16,656 nucleotides of DNA from an uncultured Oscillibacter sp. (GCA_910586735.1 CAJUJW010000055.1:1-16656); one strand, 5' to 3'. Positions 7,121 to 12,936 are shown, counted from the stretch's first letter. Notes: generated from the sequence alone by a model not told the origin. Translations and numbers: made by a program.

Positions 7121-8731
7121 ATGTCAACGAAAAAGAAGCAGTCCTTCCTGGGCGGCGCGGCCATCCTGGCCTCGGCGGTGGCCATCGTGAAAGCCATAGG
7201 CTTTTTCTACAAAATCCCGCTGAACAACATTCTGGGGGAGGAGGGCAAGACCTACTTCGACTCCGCCTACCAGATTTACAACGTCCTGCTTTCCATCTCA
7301 ACGGCGGGACTGCCCCTGGCCCTTTCTAAGCTGGTGTCCGAGGCCCAGGCCCAGGGCCGGGAGAACGAGAAGCGGCGGCTGTTCAGCACGGCCATCTGGA
7401 TGTTCTTCGCCCTGGGCGTGACGGGCTTCGCCATCATGTTCTTCGGGACCAGCTGGGTGGCCGCCCGGCTCCACAACGAGACCGCCTATTGGGCCATCCG
7501 GGCCCTGTCCCCGGCGGTGTTCTGCGTGTGCCTCCTGGCCTGCATGCGGGGCTATACCCAGGGCCAGGGGAACATGACGCCCACCGCCGTCTCCCAGGTC
7601 CTGGAGGCCCTGAGCAAGCTGGGCATCGGCCTGGCCCTGGCCTGGTACATTTTCCGGGCGGGCATGGGGCAGGAGTTCGTGGCGGCGGGGGCCATTCTGG
7701 GAGTCACCATCGGCACCGTGCTGTCCATGTTCTTTTTGATTGGCTACCTGACGACCCACCGTTCCCCGGCGGAGAGCCTGGATGTTCCCGCAAGCCGGGG
7801 CGCCTTGGCCTCCCGTATCCTGGCCATCGGGGTGCCCATCACCCTGAGCAACTCCGCCATGAGCATCATCAATCTGGTGGACACCTCCATCGTCATGGGC
7901 CGGCTCCAGAACGGCTTGGGCCTGACGGAGGAGGCCGCCTCGACCTTGAAGGGCTCCTACGGCTATGCCATGGATATGCTGAATCTGCCCCCCGCCTTTG
8001 TGTTCCCGGTGACCATGAGCCTGATTCCCGTGGCGGCGGCGGCCCTGGCCCGGCAGGACCACCGGGAGGTGGACCGGATTGTCTCCTCCGCCTTCCGGCT
8101 TATCGCCATTCTTGGCCTGCCCTGCGGCGTGGGGCTCAGTGTGCTCTCAACGCCCATTATGCGCCTGGTTCTCCCGGCCCGGCCGGAGGCGGCGCTGGCG
8201 GCGGGGCCCCATCTCCAGGTCCTGGGCCTGGCGTGCATCTTTGTGTGCGTCATGAACCTGACCAACGCCATTTTGCAGACCTACGGCAAGGTACAACTGC
8301 CCGTCCTGACCGTAATTCTGGGCGGCCTGGTGAAGATCATTATGAACTATGTTCTGGTGGGGAACCCGGACATCAATATCCACGGGGCCCCCATTTCCAC
8401 CCTCTGCTGCTACGTGACCATTGCCGGGCTGAACCTGTTCCTGGTCTGGCTCTACTCCCCGCGGCGGCCCCATTACCTCCAGATATTCACTAAACCGGTC
8501 ATCGCTTCCGTCCTCATGGGCGGCGCCGCCTGGGCGGTTCACGGCTTCGTGAGCCGGGCCCTCTCGGAGCACTCCGCCTACGGGGCCAACGCCGTGGCCA
8601 CCCTCTGCGGCATCCTGGCGGGGGTAATCGTTTACGCCATTTTGGTGGTGGTTATGCGGATTTTGCGGGCGGAGGACCTGAAAACGATTCCCCATGGTGA
8701 AAAACTGGCAAAAATGTTGCATTTGCGCTAA
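7121..8731 (+). CDS. spoVB: SpoVB/YabM-type lipid-linked polysaccharide flippase (MVF/MOP superfamily)
   Basis: Polytopic membrane transporter of the MurJ/SpoVB (MVF) family, proposed to flip lipid-linked cell-wall or spore-cortex precursors across the membrane. The 536-aa protein has about 14 predicted hydrophobic segments. Its N-terminus contains KAIGFFYKIPLNNILG, characteristic of SpoVB-like proteins, followed by STAGLPLALSKLVSEA. Position before mazG, the S4 protein, yabP, yabQ, divIC and an S1 gene matches Bacillus yabM, so it may be the YabM orthologue rather than SpoVB proper. I chose ATG 7121: GAGG lies 11 nt upstream, and upstream in-frame starts would translate the terminator hairpin. 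The leader just upstream suggests regulated expression. Confidence 0.88.
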   Translation: MSTKKKQSFLGGAAILASAVAIVKAIGFFYKIPLNNILGEEGKTYFDSAYQIYNVLLSISTAGLPLALSKLVSEAQAQGRENEKRRLFSTAIWMFFALGVTGFAIMFFGTSWVAARLHNETAYWAIRALSPAVFCVCLLACMRGYTQGQGNMTPTAVSQVLEALSKLGIGLALAWYIFRAGMGQEFVAAGAILGVTIGTVLSMFFLIGYLTTHRSPAESLDVPASRGALASRILAIGVPITLSNSAMSIINLVDTSIVMGRLQNGLGLTEEAASTLKGSYGYAMDMLNLPPAFVFPVTMSLIPVAAAALARQDHREVDRIVSSAFRLIAILGLPCGVGLSVLSTPIMRLVLPARPEAALAAGPHLQVLGLACIFVCVMNLTNAILQTYGKVQLPVLTVILGGLVKIIMNYVLVGNPDINIHGAPISTLCCYVTIAGLNLFLVWLYSPRRPHYLQIFTKPVIASVLMGGAAWAVHGFVSRALSEHSAYGANAVATLCGILAGVIVYAILVVVMRILRAEDLKTIPHGEKLAKMLHLR

Positions 8732-8807
8732 AAAACAGTAAAGAATAGAGTAATATAAACATTTTTCTAACTTTTTTTCCGAAATTTCTTGCAAAGGCGG
8801 GCAATCT
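8732..8807. other. AT-rich gap between spoVB and mazG
   Basis: These 76 nt are markedly AT-rich for this genome, with several T and A runs. A TAATAT hexamer at 8751-8756 resembles a -10 element, but no -35 lies at 16-18 nt upstream. No T-tailed hairpin is seen. A mazG promoter may be here, but the sequence does not settle it. Confidence 0.35.
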
Positions 8808-9611
8808 ATGGTAGATTTTCAAAGTAAGAGTCGCTACGGCTGGGAGGACTTCCTGGAGATCATGCGGCTGCTCCGGGCGCCGGGGGGCTGCCCCTGGGAT
8901 GCGGAGCAGACCCACGGGTCCATCCGCCGGAATTTCCTGGAGGAGACCTACGAGGCCCTGGACGCCATCGACCGGGACGACGCCGGCGGCATGCGCGAGG
9001 AGCTGGGCGACGTGCTGATGCAGGTGGCCTTCCACGCCCAGATTGAGGCCGAGCGGGGCCGCTTCACCATGGACGACGTGGTGGACGGCGTGTCCCAGAA
9101 GCTGGTGTACCGCCACCCCCACGTCTTCGGGGACGTGCGGGTGGAGGACAGCCGGGAGGTCCTGGTGAACTGGGACGCCCTGAAGCGAAAGGAGAAATCC
9201 CAGACCTCCACCGCCGACGCCATCGAGGCCGTGCCCCACACCCTGCCCGCCCTCTGGCGGGCGGAGAAAATCTCCAGCAAGGCCACCAAGGCGGGCTTCC
9301 GCTGGGACAGTGCCTCCGGCGCCTTGGGGAAGCTGGAGGAGGAGGCCGGGGAGCTGCGCCGGGCCGTGGAGGCCGGGGGCGACGCCTCTCTGCCTCACGG
9401 CGTCCGGGAGGAGCTGGGGGACCTGCTCTTCATCGCCGCCAACCTGGCCCAGCTTGTGGGCGTGGACCCGGAGGACGCCCTCCACCGGGCCTGCGACAAG
9501 TTTGACGGGCGCTTCCGCCGGATGGAAGAGTCGGCGGACAAGCCCCTCTCCGACTGCGGGGAGGCGGAACTGGTGGAGCTGTGGCGCTCCGCCAAGGAGG
9601 ACGAGTCTTAA
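8808..9611 (+). CDS. mazG: Nucleoside triphosphate pyrophosphohydrolase MazG (YabN-type position)
   Basis: Hydrolyses (d)NTPs to NMP plus PPi; roles include house-cleaning of non-canonical nucleotides and lowering (p)ppGpp-linked stress. The 267-aa length matches E. coli MazG, with two tandem MazG domains. The first has GGCPWD (residues 26-31), LEETYE (44-49) and EELGD (64-68), giving the EExxE...ExxD metal site. The second repeats it with KLEEEAGEL and EELGD near residues 172-205. Bacillus YabN carries an extra N-terminal methylase-like domain that is absent here. The ATG follows AAAGGCGG by 7 nt. Gene order (flippase, MazG, then S4 protein) is that of yabM-yabN-yabO, with HU inserted. Confidence 0.96.
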   Translation: MVDFQSKSRYGWEDFLEIMRLLRAPGGCPWDAEQTHGSIRRNFLEETYEALDAIDRDDAGGMREELGDVLMQVAFHAQIEAERGRFTMDDVVDGVSQKLVYRHPHVFGDVRVEDSREVLVNWDALKRKEKSQTSTADAIEAVPHTLPALWRAEKISSKATKAGFRWDSASGALGKLEEEAGELRRAVEAGGDASLPHGVREELGDLLFIAANLAQLVGVDPEDALHRACDKFDGRFRRMEESADKPLSDCGEAELVELWRSAKEDES

Positions 9612-9629
9612 CACGCCATTGCGTTAAGA
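9606..9629. repeat. Inverted repeat over the mazG stop codon
   Basis: TCTTAAC (9606-9612) is exactly inverted as GTTAAGA (9623-9629) with a 10-nt spacer that can itself pair CGC with GCG. There is no T-run, so it is not a usual terminator. It could be an operator or RNA stem between mazG and hup. Confidence 0.4.
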
Positions 9630-9713
9630 ATAGAGCCACCGGCGCGCGAAGGGGGCGGCAGTCCCCGGCGGCCTGTGGCAAAGAACACAAATGATTTCAG
9701 GAGGATACCATTC

Positions 9714-9989
9714 ATGAACAAAGCAGAACTCATCAATGTCGTTTCCGCGGCCGCGGAGGTCTCCAAAAAAGACGCCGAGACCGTCATTACCGCTACGCTG
9801 GACGCCATCACCGACGCTCTGAAAGAGGGCGAAAAGGTCCAGCTGGTGGGCTTTGGCTCCTTTGAGGTGAAGAAGCGGGCGGCCCGGGTGGGCCGGAACC
9901 CCAAGACCAAGGAGCCCATCGAGATCCCCGCCTCCACCGTGCCCGTGTTCAAGGCCGGCAAGGTGCTGAAGGACATCGTGGGCGGCTGA
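9714..9989 (+). CDS. hup: DNA-binding protein HU (HU/IHF family)
   Basis: Abundant nucleoid protein that bends and compacts DNA as a dimer. The 91-aa product begins MNKAELINVVSAAAEVSKKDAE, has the hallmark GFGSFEVKKRAARVGRNP signature of the beta-arm, and ends with FKAGKVLKDIV. An upstream in-frame ATG at 9675 would add 13 residues; I chose 9714 because CAGGAGGAT lies 8-9 nt before it and the protein then starts as HU proteins do. It interrupts the otherwise Bacillus-like yabN-yabO order and has its own strong terminator, so it is probably a separate, highly expressed unit. I did not find a convincing promoter in 9612-9698. Confidence 0.97.
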   Translation: MNKAELINVVSAAAEVSKKDAETVITATLDAITDALKEGEKVQLVGFGSFEVKKRAARVGRNPKTKEPIEIPASTVPVFKAGKVLKDIVGG

Positions 9990-10005
9990 CAGCGCCGTTT
10001 TTCAA

Positions 10006-10039
10006 ACAGCCGGCAGATCTCTGCCGGCTGTCTGTTTTT
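10006..10039 (+). terminator. Rho-independent terminator of hup
   Basis: A perfect 12-bp inverted repeat, ACAGCCGGCAGA (10006-10017) and TCTGCCGGCTGT (10020-10031), is followed by CTG and TTTTT. Being palindromic at its centre (AGATCT), it folds with a four-base GATC loop. It starts 16 nt after the hup stop. Confidence 0.92.
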
Positions 10040-10068
10040 ATAGCTGTATTCAAGATTGCCGGCACCAG

Positions 10069-10123
10069 GCCGCCGAGGGCGGCGGCCCCTACAAATCGTT
10101 GTAGGGGTCGGCCCCCTGGCCGA
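10069..10123. repeat. Three abutting perfect hairpins (REP/MITE-like intergenic element)
   Basis: Three perfect stems lie nearly end to end: GCCGCC-GAG-GGCGGC (10069-10083), CCCCTACAA-ATCG-TTGTAGGGG (10086-10107) and TCGGCC-CCCT-GGCCGA (10108-10123). The outer arms are also imperfect inverted copies of each other, so the whole element can form one long two-armed structure. It does not code, has no T-run, and sits between the hup terminator and the S4 gene. The layout resembles dispersed palindromic repeats found between genes in Oscillospiraceae; this is from general knowledge, and no second copy exists in the window. Confidence 0.7.
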
Positions 10124-10171
10124 CCTGCTTGTCAGGCACTCCGACGATTCCTATAGAAAGGAGGGCGCGCC

Positions 10172-10414
10172 ATGCGCCTGGACAAATATCTCAAGGTCTC
10201 CCGCCTCATCAAGCGGCGGACTATGGCCAACGAAGCCTGTGACAACGGACTGGTTTCCGTCAACGGCCGCCCCGCCCGGGCCTCCTACGAGGTGAAGGAG
10301 GGGGACCGGATCACCCTCCGCCTGGGGGCCAGGGAGGTGACGGTGGAGGTGGTCTCCGTCCAGGAGACCGTGCGGCAGGCCGACGCCGCCGGGCTTTACA
10401 GGCAGATTTTTTAA
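10172..10414 (+). CDS. rqcP: S4-domain RNA-binding protein RqcP (YabO/Hsp15-like)
   Basis: Small S4-fold protein that, in Firmicutes, works with RqcH on obstructed 50S-peptidyl-tRNA complexes to add C-terminal alanine tails in ribosome quality control. The 80-aa protein begins MRLDKYLKVSRLIKRRTMANEA, the diagnostic S4 N-terminus, followed by GLVSVNGRPARASYEVKEGD. Its size matches YabO. The ATG follows AAAGGAGGGC. Placement between mazG and yabP agrees with Bacillus yabO. The function is assigned from family and synteny; the partner RqcH gene is not in the window. Confidence 0.93.
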   Translation: MRLDKYLKVSRLIKRRTMANEACDNGLVSVNGRPARASYEVKEGDRITLRLGAREVTVEVVSVQETVRQADAAGLYRQIF

Positions 10415-10420
10415 CGGGCG

Positions 10421-10449
10421 GCATATCGGCCCGTCCCGCCGCATAGTCT
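10421..10449 (+). promoter_or_regulatory. Candidate sigma-E (mother-cell sporulation) promoter for yabP-yabQ
   Basis: GCATATC (10421-10427) and CATAGTCT (10442-10449) are separated by 14 nt. They match the B. subtilis sigma-E pattern (KMATATT, 14 nt, CATACAMT) at 6 of 7 and 6 of 8 positions. yabP and yabQ are sigma-E dependent in Bacillus. A weakness is that transcription would start at about 10456, at the first base of the yabP ribosome binding site. Confidence 0.45.
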
Positions 10450-10470
10450 GTGGACAGGGAGGGACGAACC

Positions 10471-10749
10471 ATGAACGATTATTCGCTGCCCCAGACCGCC
10501 CACCGCCTGGAGCTGAACGGGCGGGAGAGCCTGACCGTCTCCGGCGTGGAGGACGTGGAGCGCTTTGACGAGACCGGCATTGTCATGACCACCGCCGTGG
10601 GCACCCTGGTGGTCACGGGGGAGGACCTGCACATCGGGAAGCTGTCCCTGGACGGGGGCGAGCTCCATGTGGACGGGAGAATCGACTCCCTGTCTTACGA
10701 GGACCAGGGCCCTGGACGGGGCGGGCTCCTGGGCCGCCTGTTCGGCTGA
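10471..10749 (+). CDS. yabP: Sporulation protein YabP
   Basis: Conserved spore-former protein of the YabP/YqfC family, made in the mother cell under sigma-E in Bacillus; the molecular role is not established. The 92-aa product shows the family pattern: HRLELNGRESLTVSGVEDVE, FDETGIVMTT, GTLVVTGEDLHIGKLSLDGG and a final beta segment before a Gly-rich tail. An upstream in-frame GTG at 10450 would add 7 residues; I chose ATG 10471 because AGGGAGGG lies 7 nt upstream. Two bases separate its stop from the yabQ start, so the two are translationally linked, as in Bacillus. Confidence 0.93.
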   Translation: MNDYSLPQTAHRLELNGRESLTVSGVEDVERFDETGIVMTTAVGTLVVTGEDLHIGKLSLDGGELHVDGRIDSLSYEDQGPGRGGLLGRLFG

Positions 10750-10751
10750 GC

Positions 10752-11435
10752 ATGGGCGTCCAGGCGGGCCAGCAGCTGCTGGTTTTCGGGCAGTCCATTC
10801 TCCTGGGGCTGTCGGCGGGCCTGCTGTACGACCTGCTGCGCCCCTTCCGGGTCCGGGCTCCCCGGGCCACGGGCCTTTTGGACGGGGCCTACTGCCTGGC
10901 GGTGGGCGGGGCCATGTTCCTCTTCCTGCTGCGCCGGGCGGAGGGGCAGCTCAGGGGCTTTGTGCTGGTGGGGGCCCTGGGAGGCGCGGTGCTGTTTTTC
11001 TGCGCTTTCTCGGCGCTTTTGCGGCCTGTGTGGGCCTTTTGGGCGGATACGCTGGCACTTTTGTGGCGGCTTCTCTGCCTCCCCGGCCGGTGGACCAGAA
11101 TTTTTTTGAAAAAAATGCTCCGTCAGGGAAAAAACCTCTTTTATTTTTGGCGCAAATGCTTTACAATAAGGAAAAGTGGGTACAGGCCCGGGAAAGGGGA
11201 GGTCGGAAATGGCAAAGGAACGAAAAACGCCAAAGGCGGTAAAACTCCGCGCGGGCCTGCTGACAAAGCTGCTGATCGTCATCCTGCTGGCCGCGCTGGC
11301 CTGCGAGGTGTTCACCCTGCGGGAAAAGGTGGCCGGCGCGGAGGCGGAAAAGGCCCGGGTGGCCGCCCTGGTGGAGGGCAAGCGCCAGGAGAACGCCGCC
11401 CTGGCGGCGGACATCCAGGAGGGCTGCACGCCTGA
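10752..11435 (+). CDS. yabQ: Spore cortex biosynthesis protein YabQ, with anomalous C-terminal overlap of divIC
   Basis: Membrane protein required for spore cortex formation in Bacillus. Residues about 8-115 show family features: a first membrane segment ending in YDLLRPFR, a second near LAVGGAMFLFLLRR, and a third to fourth around VLVGALGGAVLFFCAF and VWAFWADTLALLW. These are followed by the basic tail FLKKML...FYFWRKCFTIRK. A normal YabQ would end about there (near 11175). Instead the frame stays open for another 87 codons, 227 nt of them inside divIC in another frame, giving a Gly/Arg/Pro-rich tail that looks like a GC-rich shadow of divIC. The coordinates follow the open frame; the functional protein probably ends at about residue 140. 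A TACAAT at 11162-11167 inside the AT-rich end could be a weak -10 for divIC. Confidence 0.7.
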   Translation: MGVQAGQQLLVFGQSILLGLSAGLLYDLLRPFRVRAPRATGLLDGAYCLAVGGAMFLFLLRRAEGQLRGFVLVGALGGAVLFFCAFSALLRPVWAFWADTLALLWRLLCLPGRWTRIFLKKMLRQGKNLFYFWRKCFTIRKSGYRPGKGEVGNGKGTKNAKGGKTPRGPADKAADRHPAGRAGLRGVHPAGKGGRRGGGKGPGGRPGGGQAPGERRPGGGHPGGLHA

Positions 11436-11511
11436 CAAGATGCAGGAGATCGCCCGCCGGGAGCTGGGCTGGGCCCTGCCCGACGAGTATGTGTTCGAGG
11501 TTGGCAGCTAG
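11209..11511 (+). CDS. divIC: Septum formation initiator family protein DivIC/FtsL-like
   Basis: Bitopic division protein that associates with FtsL and DivIB at the septum. The 100-aa product has a basic cytoplasmic N-terminus (MAKERKTPKAVKLR), one transmembrane helix at residues about 21-38 (LLIVILLAALACEVF), then an extracytoplasmic heptad-rich coiled coil (LREKVAGAEAEKARVAALVE to about residue 70). The C-terminus is DKMQEIARRELGWALPDEYVF, the usual DivIC ending. I chose ATG 11209 because AAAGGGGAGG is 6 nt upstream; an in-frame ATG at 11176 lacks such a site. It follows yabQ and precedes the S1 gene as in Bacillus yabQ-divIC-yabR. Confidence 0.94.
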   Translation: MAKERKTPKAVKLRAGLLTKLLIVILLAALACEVFTLREKVAGAEAEKARVAALVEGKRQENAALAADIQEGCTPDKMQEIARRELGWALPDEYVFEVGS

Positions 11512-11575
11512 GCCATTTTTCCGGCAAGGCCGAAGTTCCCCGCATGAATCAAGGGAAGGAGAAACTAGAAACCGT

Positions 11576-12043
11576 ATGGAGCCTCAGGTTGGGAGCATTC
11601 TGGAAGGCAAAGTCACAAGCATCATGAAATTCGGCGCCTTCGTGGCGCTGGAGGGAGGCGGTTCCGGGCTGGTACATATCTCGGAGATCGCCAACACCTT
11701 CGTGGAGGACGTACACGATCACCTCCAGACGGGGCAGGCCGTGAAGGTCCTGGTCCTGTCCGCGGAGAACGGGAGGGTGAACCTCTCCATCAAGAAGGCC
11801 CTGCCCCAGCAGGAGCGCCGGGCCCCCCGTGCGCCCCGTCCGGGTCCCCAGGCCGGGCCGAGATCCGCCGCCCCCCGGCCTTCGCAGCCCCAGTTCCAGA
11901 GCCGGGTCAGGCAGGAGCCCCTGCCGCCCTCCGGGGACCAGGCTTTCGAGGACAAGCTGAAGCGCTTTTTGTCCTCCTCCGAGGGGAAGATGGCGGACTT
12001 GAACCGCAGCATGGACGGCAAGCGGGGAAGAAGAAGGAGATAA
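11576..12043 (+). CDS. yabR: S1 RNA-binding domain protein (YabR-like)
   Basis: Probable RNA-binding protein with one S1 domain; the cellular role in Firmicutes is not established. The 155-aa protein has the S1 fold at residues about 4-75 (VGSILEGKVTSIMKFGAFV, GLVHISEIA, VKVLVLSAENGRVNLSIK), a Pro/Arg/Gln-rich linker (about 80-125), then a short helix (FEDKLKRFLSSSEGKMADLN) and a basic tail KRGRRRR. B. subtilis YabR is about 128 aa, so the linker is somewhat long. The AAGGAGA site lies about 13 nt before the ATG, longer than usual, but no nearer in-frame start exists and the S1 domain begins right after it. It closes the cluster and is followed by a strong terminator. Confidence 0.92.
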   Translation: MEPQVGSILEGKVTSIMKFGAFVALEGGGSGLVHISEIANTFVEDVHDHLQTGQAVKVLVLSAENGRVNLSIKKALPQQERRAPRAPRPGPQAGPRSAAPRPSQPQFQSRVRQEPLPPSGDQAFEDKLKRFLSSSEGKMADLNRSMDGKRGRRRR

Positions 12044-12045
12044 TG

Positions 12046-12076
12046 AAAACCGCCTGGAGACAGGCGGTTTTTCTTT
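12046..12076 (+). terminator. Rho-independent terminator of the yabM-yabR-type cluster
   Basis: AAAACCGCCTG (12046-12056) pairs with CAGGCGGTTTT (12061-12071) around a GAGA loop, followed by TTCTTT. It begins 2 nt after the yabR-like stop codon. Confidence 0.93.
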
Positions 12077-12134
12077 GGACCGGACTATAAAAAGGAGCCG
12101 CACGGCAGACGCGCCATGCGGCCCAAGCGAGTGG

Positions 12135-12157
12135 GATATTGGAAAGCTTCCTATATC
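12135..12157. repeat. Operator-like dyad
   Basis: GATAT (12135-12139), T, GGAA (12141-12144), AGC, TTCC (12148-12151), T, ATATC (12153-12157) form a symmetric dyad with a single T/T mismatch in each arm. There is no T-run after it. It could bind a dimeric regulator. Confidence 0.4.
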
Positions 12158-12193
12158 AAAGTACCATGTTTACCAGGTTTTGTAAATAGGAAG

Positions 12194-12223
12194 TTTTGTC
12201 GATTTCCGTCTACTTTTGTCGAA
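12194..12223 (+). promoter_or_regulatory. Tandem Spo0A-box-like sequences
   Basis: TTTTGTCGAT (12194-12203) and TTTTGTCGAA (12214-12223) are direct repeats spaced 20 bp apart (about two helical turns). The second matches the 0A-box core TGTCGAA exactly. A weaker related TTTTGTAAAT lies at 12178-12187. They lie about 100-125 nt upstream of the likely hpf transcription start. Confidence 0.5.
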
Positions 12224-12308
12224 CTTTGCCGCCGGAAGATCCGCTGGAAATTTTTTTGTGAATTATTTGAAAAAAGGCTGCTTCCCTCTTCCAATTTCAA
12301 TACAAATA

Positions 12309-12317
12309 TGTTATATT
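12309..12317 (+). promoter_or_regulatory. Extended -10 promoter for hpf
   Basis: TGTTATATT gives a TGn-extended -10 with hexamer TATATT (12312-12317). The -35 at 17 nt is poor (TTCCAA, 12289-12294), as is common for extended -10 promoters. Transcription would start near 12324, giving a leader of about 54 nt. Confidence 0.55.
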
Positions 12318-12321
12318 ATAC

Positions 12322-12355
12322 AAAAGGGGTCCTAGATTCCCCGGCGGCCCCTTTT
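12322..12355 (+). promoter_or_regulatory. Hairpin in the hpf leader
   Basis: AAAAGGGGTC (12322-12331) can pair with GGCCCCTTTT (12346-12355), with one G-U pair. It begins at or just before the predicted transcription start and ends 6 nt before the ribosome binding site, and includes a T-run (12352-12356). It may be a 5' stabilising stem or a weak attenuator. Confidence 0.4.
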
Positions 12356-12377
12356 TCACACGAAAGGAGCGATCTCG

Positions 12378-12923
12378 ATGAAGTACACCTACGCATGTAA
12401 AAAGGTCTCCCTCAACGATTCCATCAAGGCTTACACGGAAAAGAAAATTGCCAAGCTGGAGAAGTATTTCCGGGAGGACACCACCGCGTTTGTGACATTC
12501 TCGGTGGAGAAGGACCACCGCTGCACAGTGGAGATCACCGTTCGGAGCGGCGGCGCGCTGCTCCGGGCCCAGACGGAGGCGCCGGACGGCGATATGCGCG
12601 GCGCCGTGGACGCCGCCGTGGGCTATATCGAGCGCCAGATTCTGAAAAACAAGACCCGGCTCTCCAAGCGCCTGCGGAGTGAGGGCTTCCCGCCGCCCGC
12701 CCCCATCAGCGACTTCGATGTGGCGGAGGAGAAGGAATTCCCCGTGGTCCGCACCAAGCGCTTCGCCGTGAAGCCCATGAGCACGGAGGAGGCCATCTTG
12801 CAGATGAACCTGCTGGACCACAGCTTCTTCGTCTTCCGCAGCAGCGAGGACGACAGCCTGTGCATCGTCTACCGCCGGAAGAGCGGAGGCTACGGCCTCA
12901 TTGCCACCGACGAGGAGGACTGA
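12378..12923 (+). CDS. hpf: Ribosome hibernation promoting factor, long form (HPF)
   Basis: Binds the 30S decoding region and joins two 70S ribosomes into inactive 100S dimers in stationary phase or stress. The 181-aa length is that of the long HPF. The N-terminal S30AE domain covers residues about 1-100 (MKYTYACKKVSLNDSIKAYTEKKIAKLEKYF at its start). A linker leads to the C-terminal dimerisation domain at about 122-178, with VVRTKRFAVKPMSTEEAILQ, LLDHSFFVFRS and VYRRKSGGYGLIA. The ATG is 8 nt after GAAAGGAG. It is a single-gene unit: promoter region upstream, strong terminator downstream. In Bacillus this gene responds to sigma-H and sigma-B; the 0A-like boxes here hint at sporulation-phase control. 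Confidence 0.97.
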   Translation: MKYTYACKKVSLNDSIKAYTEKKIAKLEKYFREDTTAFVTFSVEKDHRCTVEITVRSGGALLRAQTEAPDGDMRGAVDAAVGYIERQILKNKTRLSKRLRSEGFPPPAPISDFDVAEEKEFPVVRTKRFAVKPMSTEEAILQMNLLDHSFFVFRSSEDDSLCIVYRRKSGGYGLIATDEED

Positions 12924-12936
12924 GAATTGGAACCGC

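Larger units (their letters stand above)
12077..12377. other. AT-rich regulatory gap upstream of hpf
   Basis: About 300 nt without a credible gene. The open frame starting at ATG 12116 has no ribosome binding site and would run through the hpf start. The gap holds a dyad at 12135-12157, two TTTTGTCGA repeats (12194-12223), an extended -10 promoter (12309-12317) and a leader hairpin (12322-12355). Base composition is clearly more AT-rich than the flanking genes. Confidence 0.75.

Noticed and set aside
8751..8756. TAATAT as a mazG -10 element
   Set aside because: No -35 hexamer at 16-18 nt; the nearest TTGCGC is 22 nt away.
10129..10157. TTGTCA-N17-TATAGA as a sigma-A promoter for rqcP
   Set aside because: Good hexamers and spacing, but transcription would start at about 10164, inside the ribosome binding site, leaving the mRNA without it.
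10667..11242. Alternative + strand frame across yabP/yabQ
   Set aside because: It starts inside yabP and gives low-complexity Gly/Pro/Ala sequence; the yabQ frame carries the family's membrane segments.
12116..12400. Open frame of 94 codons in the hpf upstream gap
   Set aside because: No ribosome binding site at a useful distance, composition unlike coding DNA here, no recognisable protein, and it runs over the hpf promoter and start.
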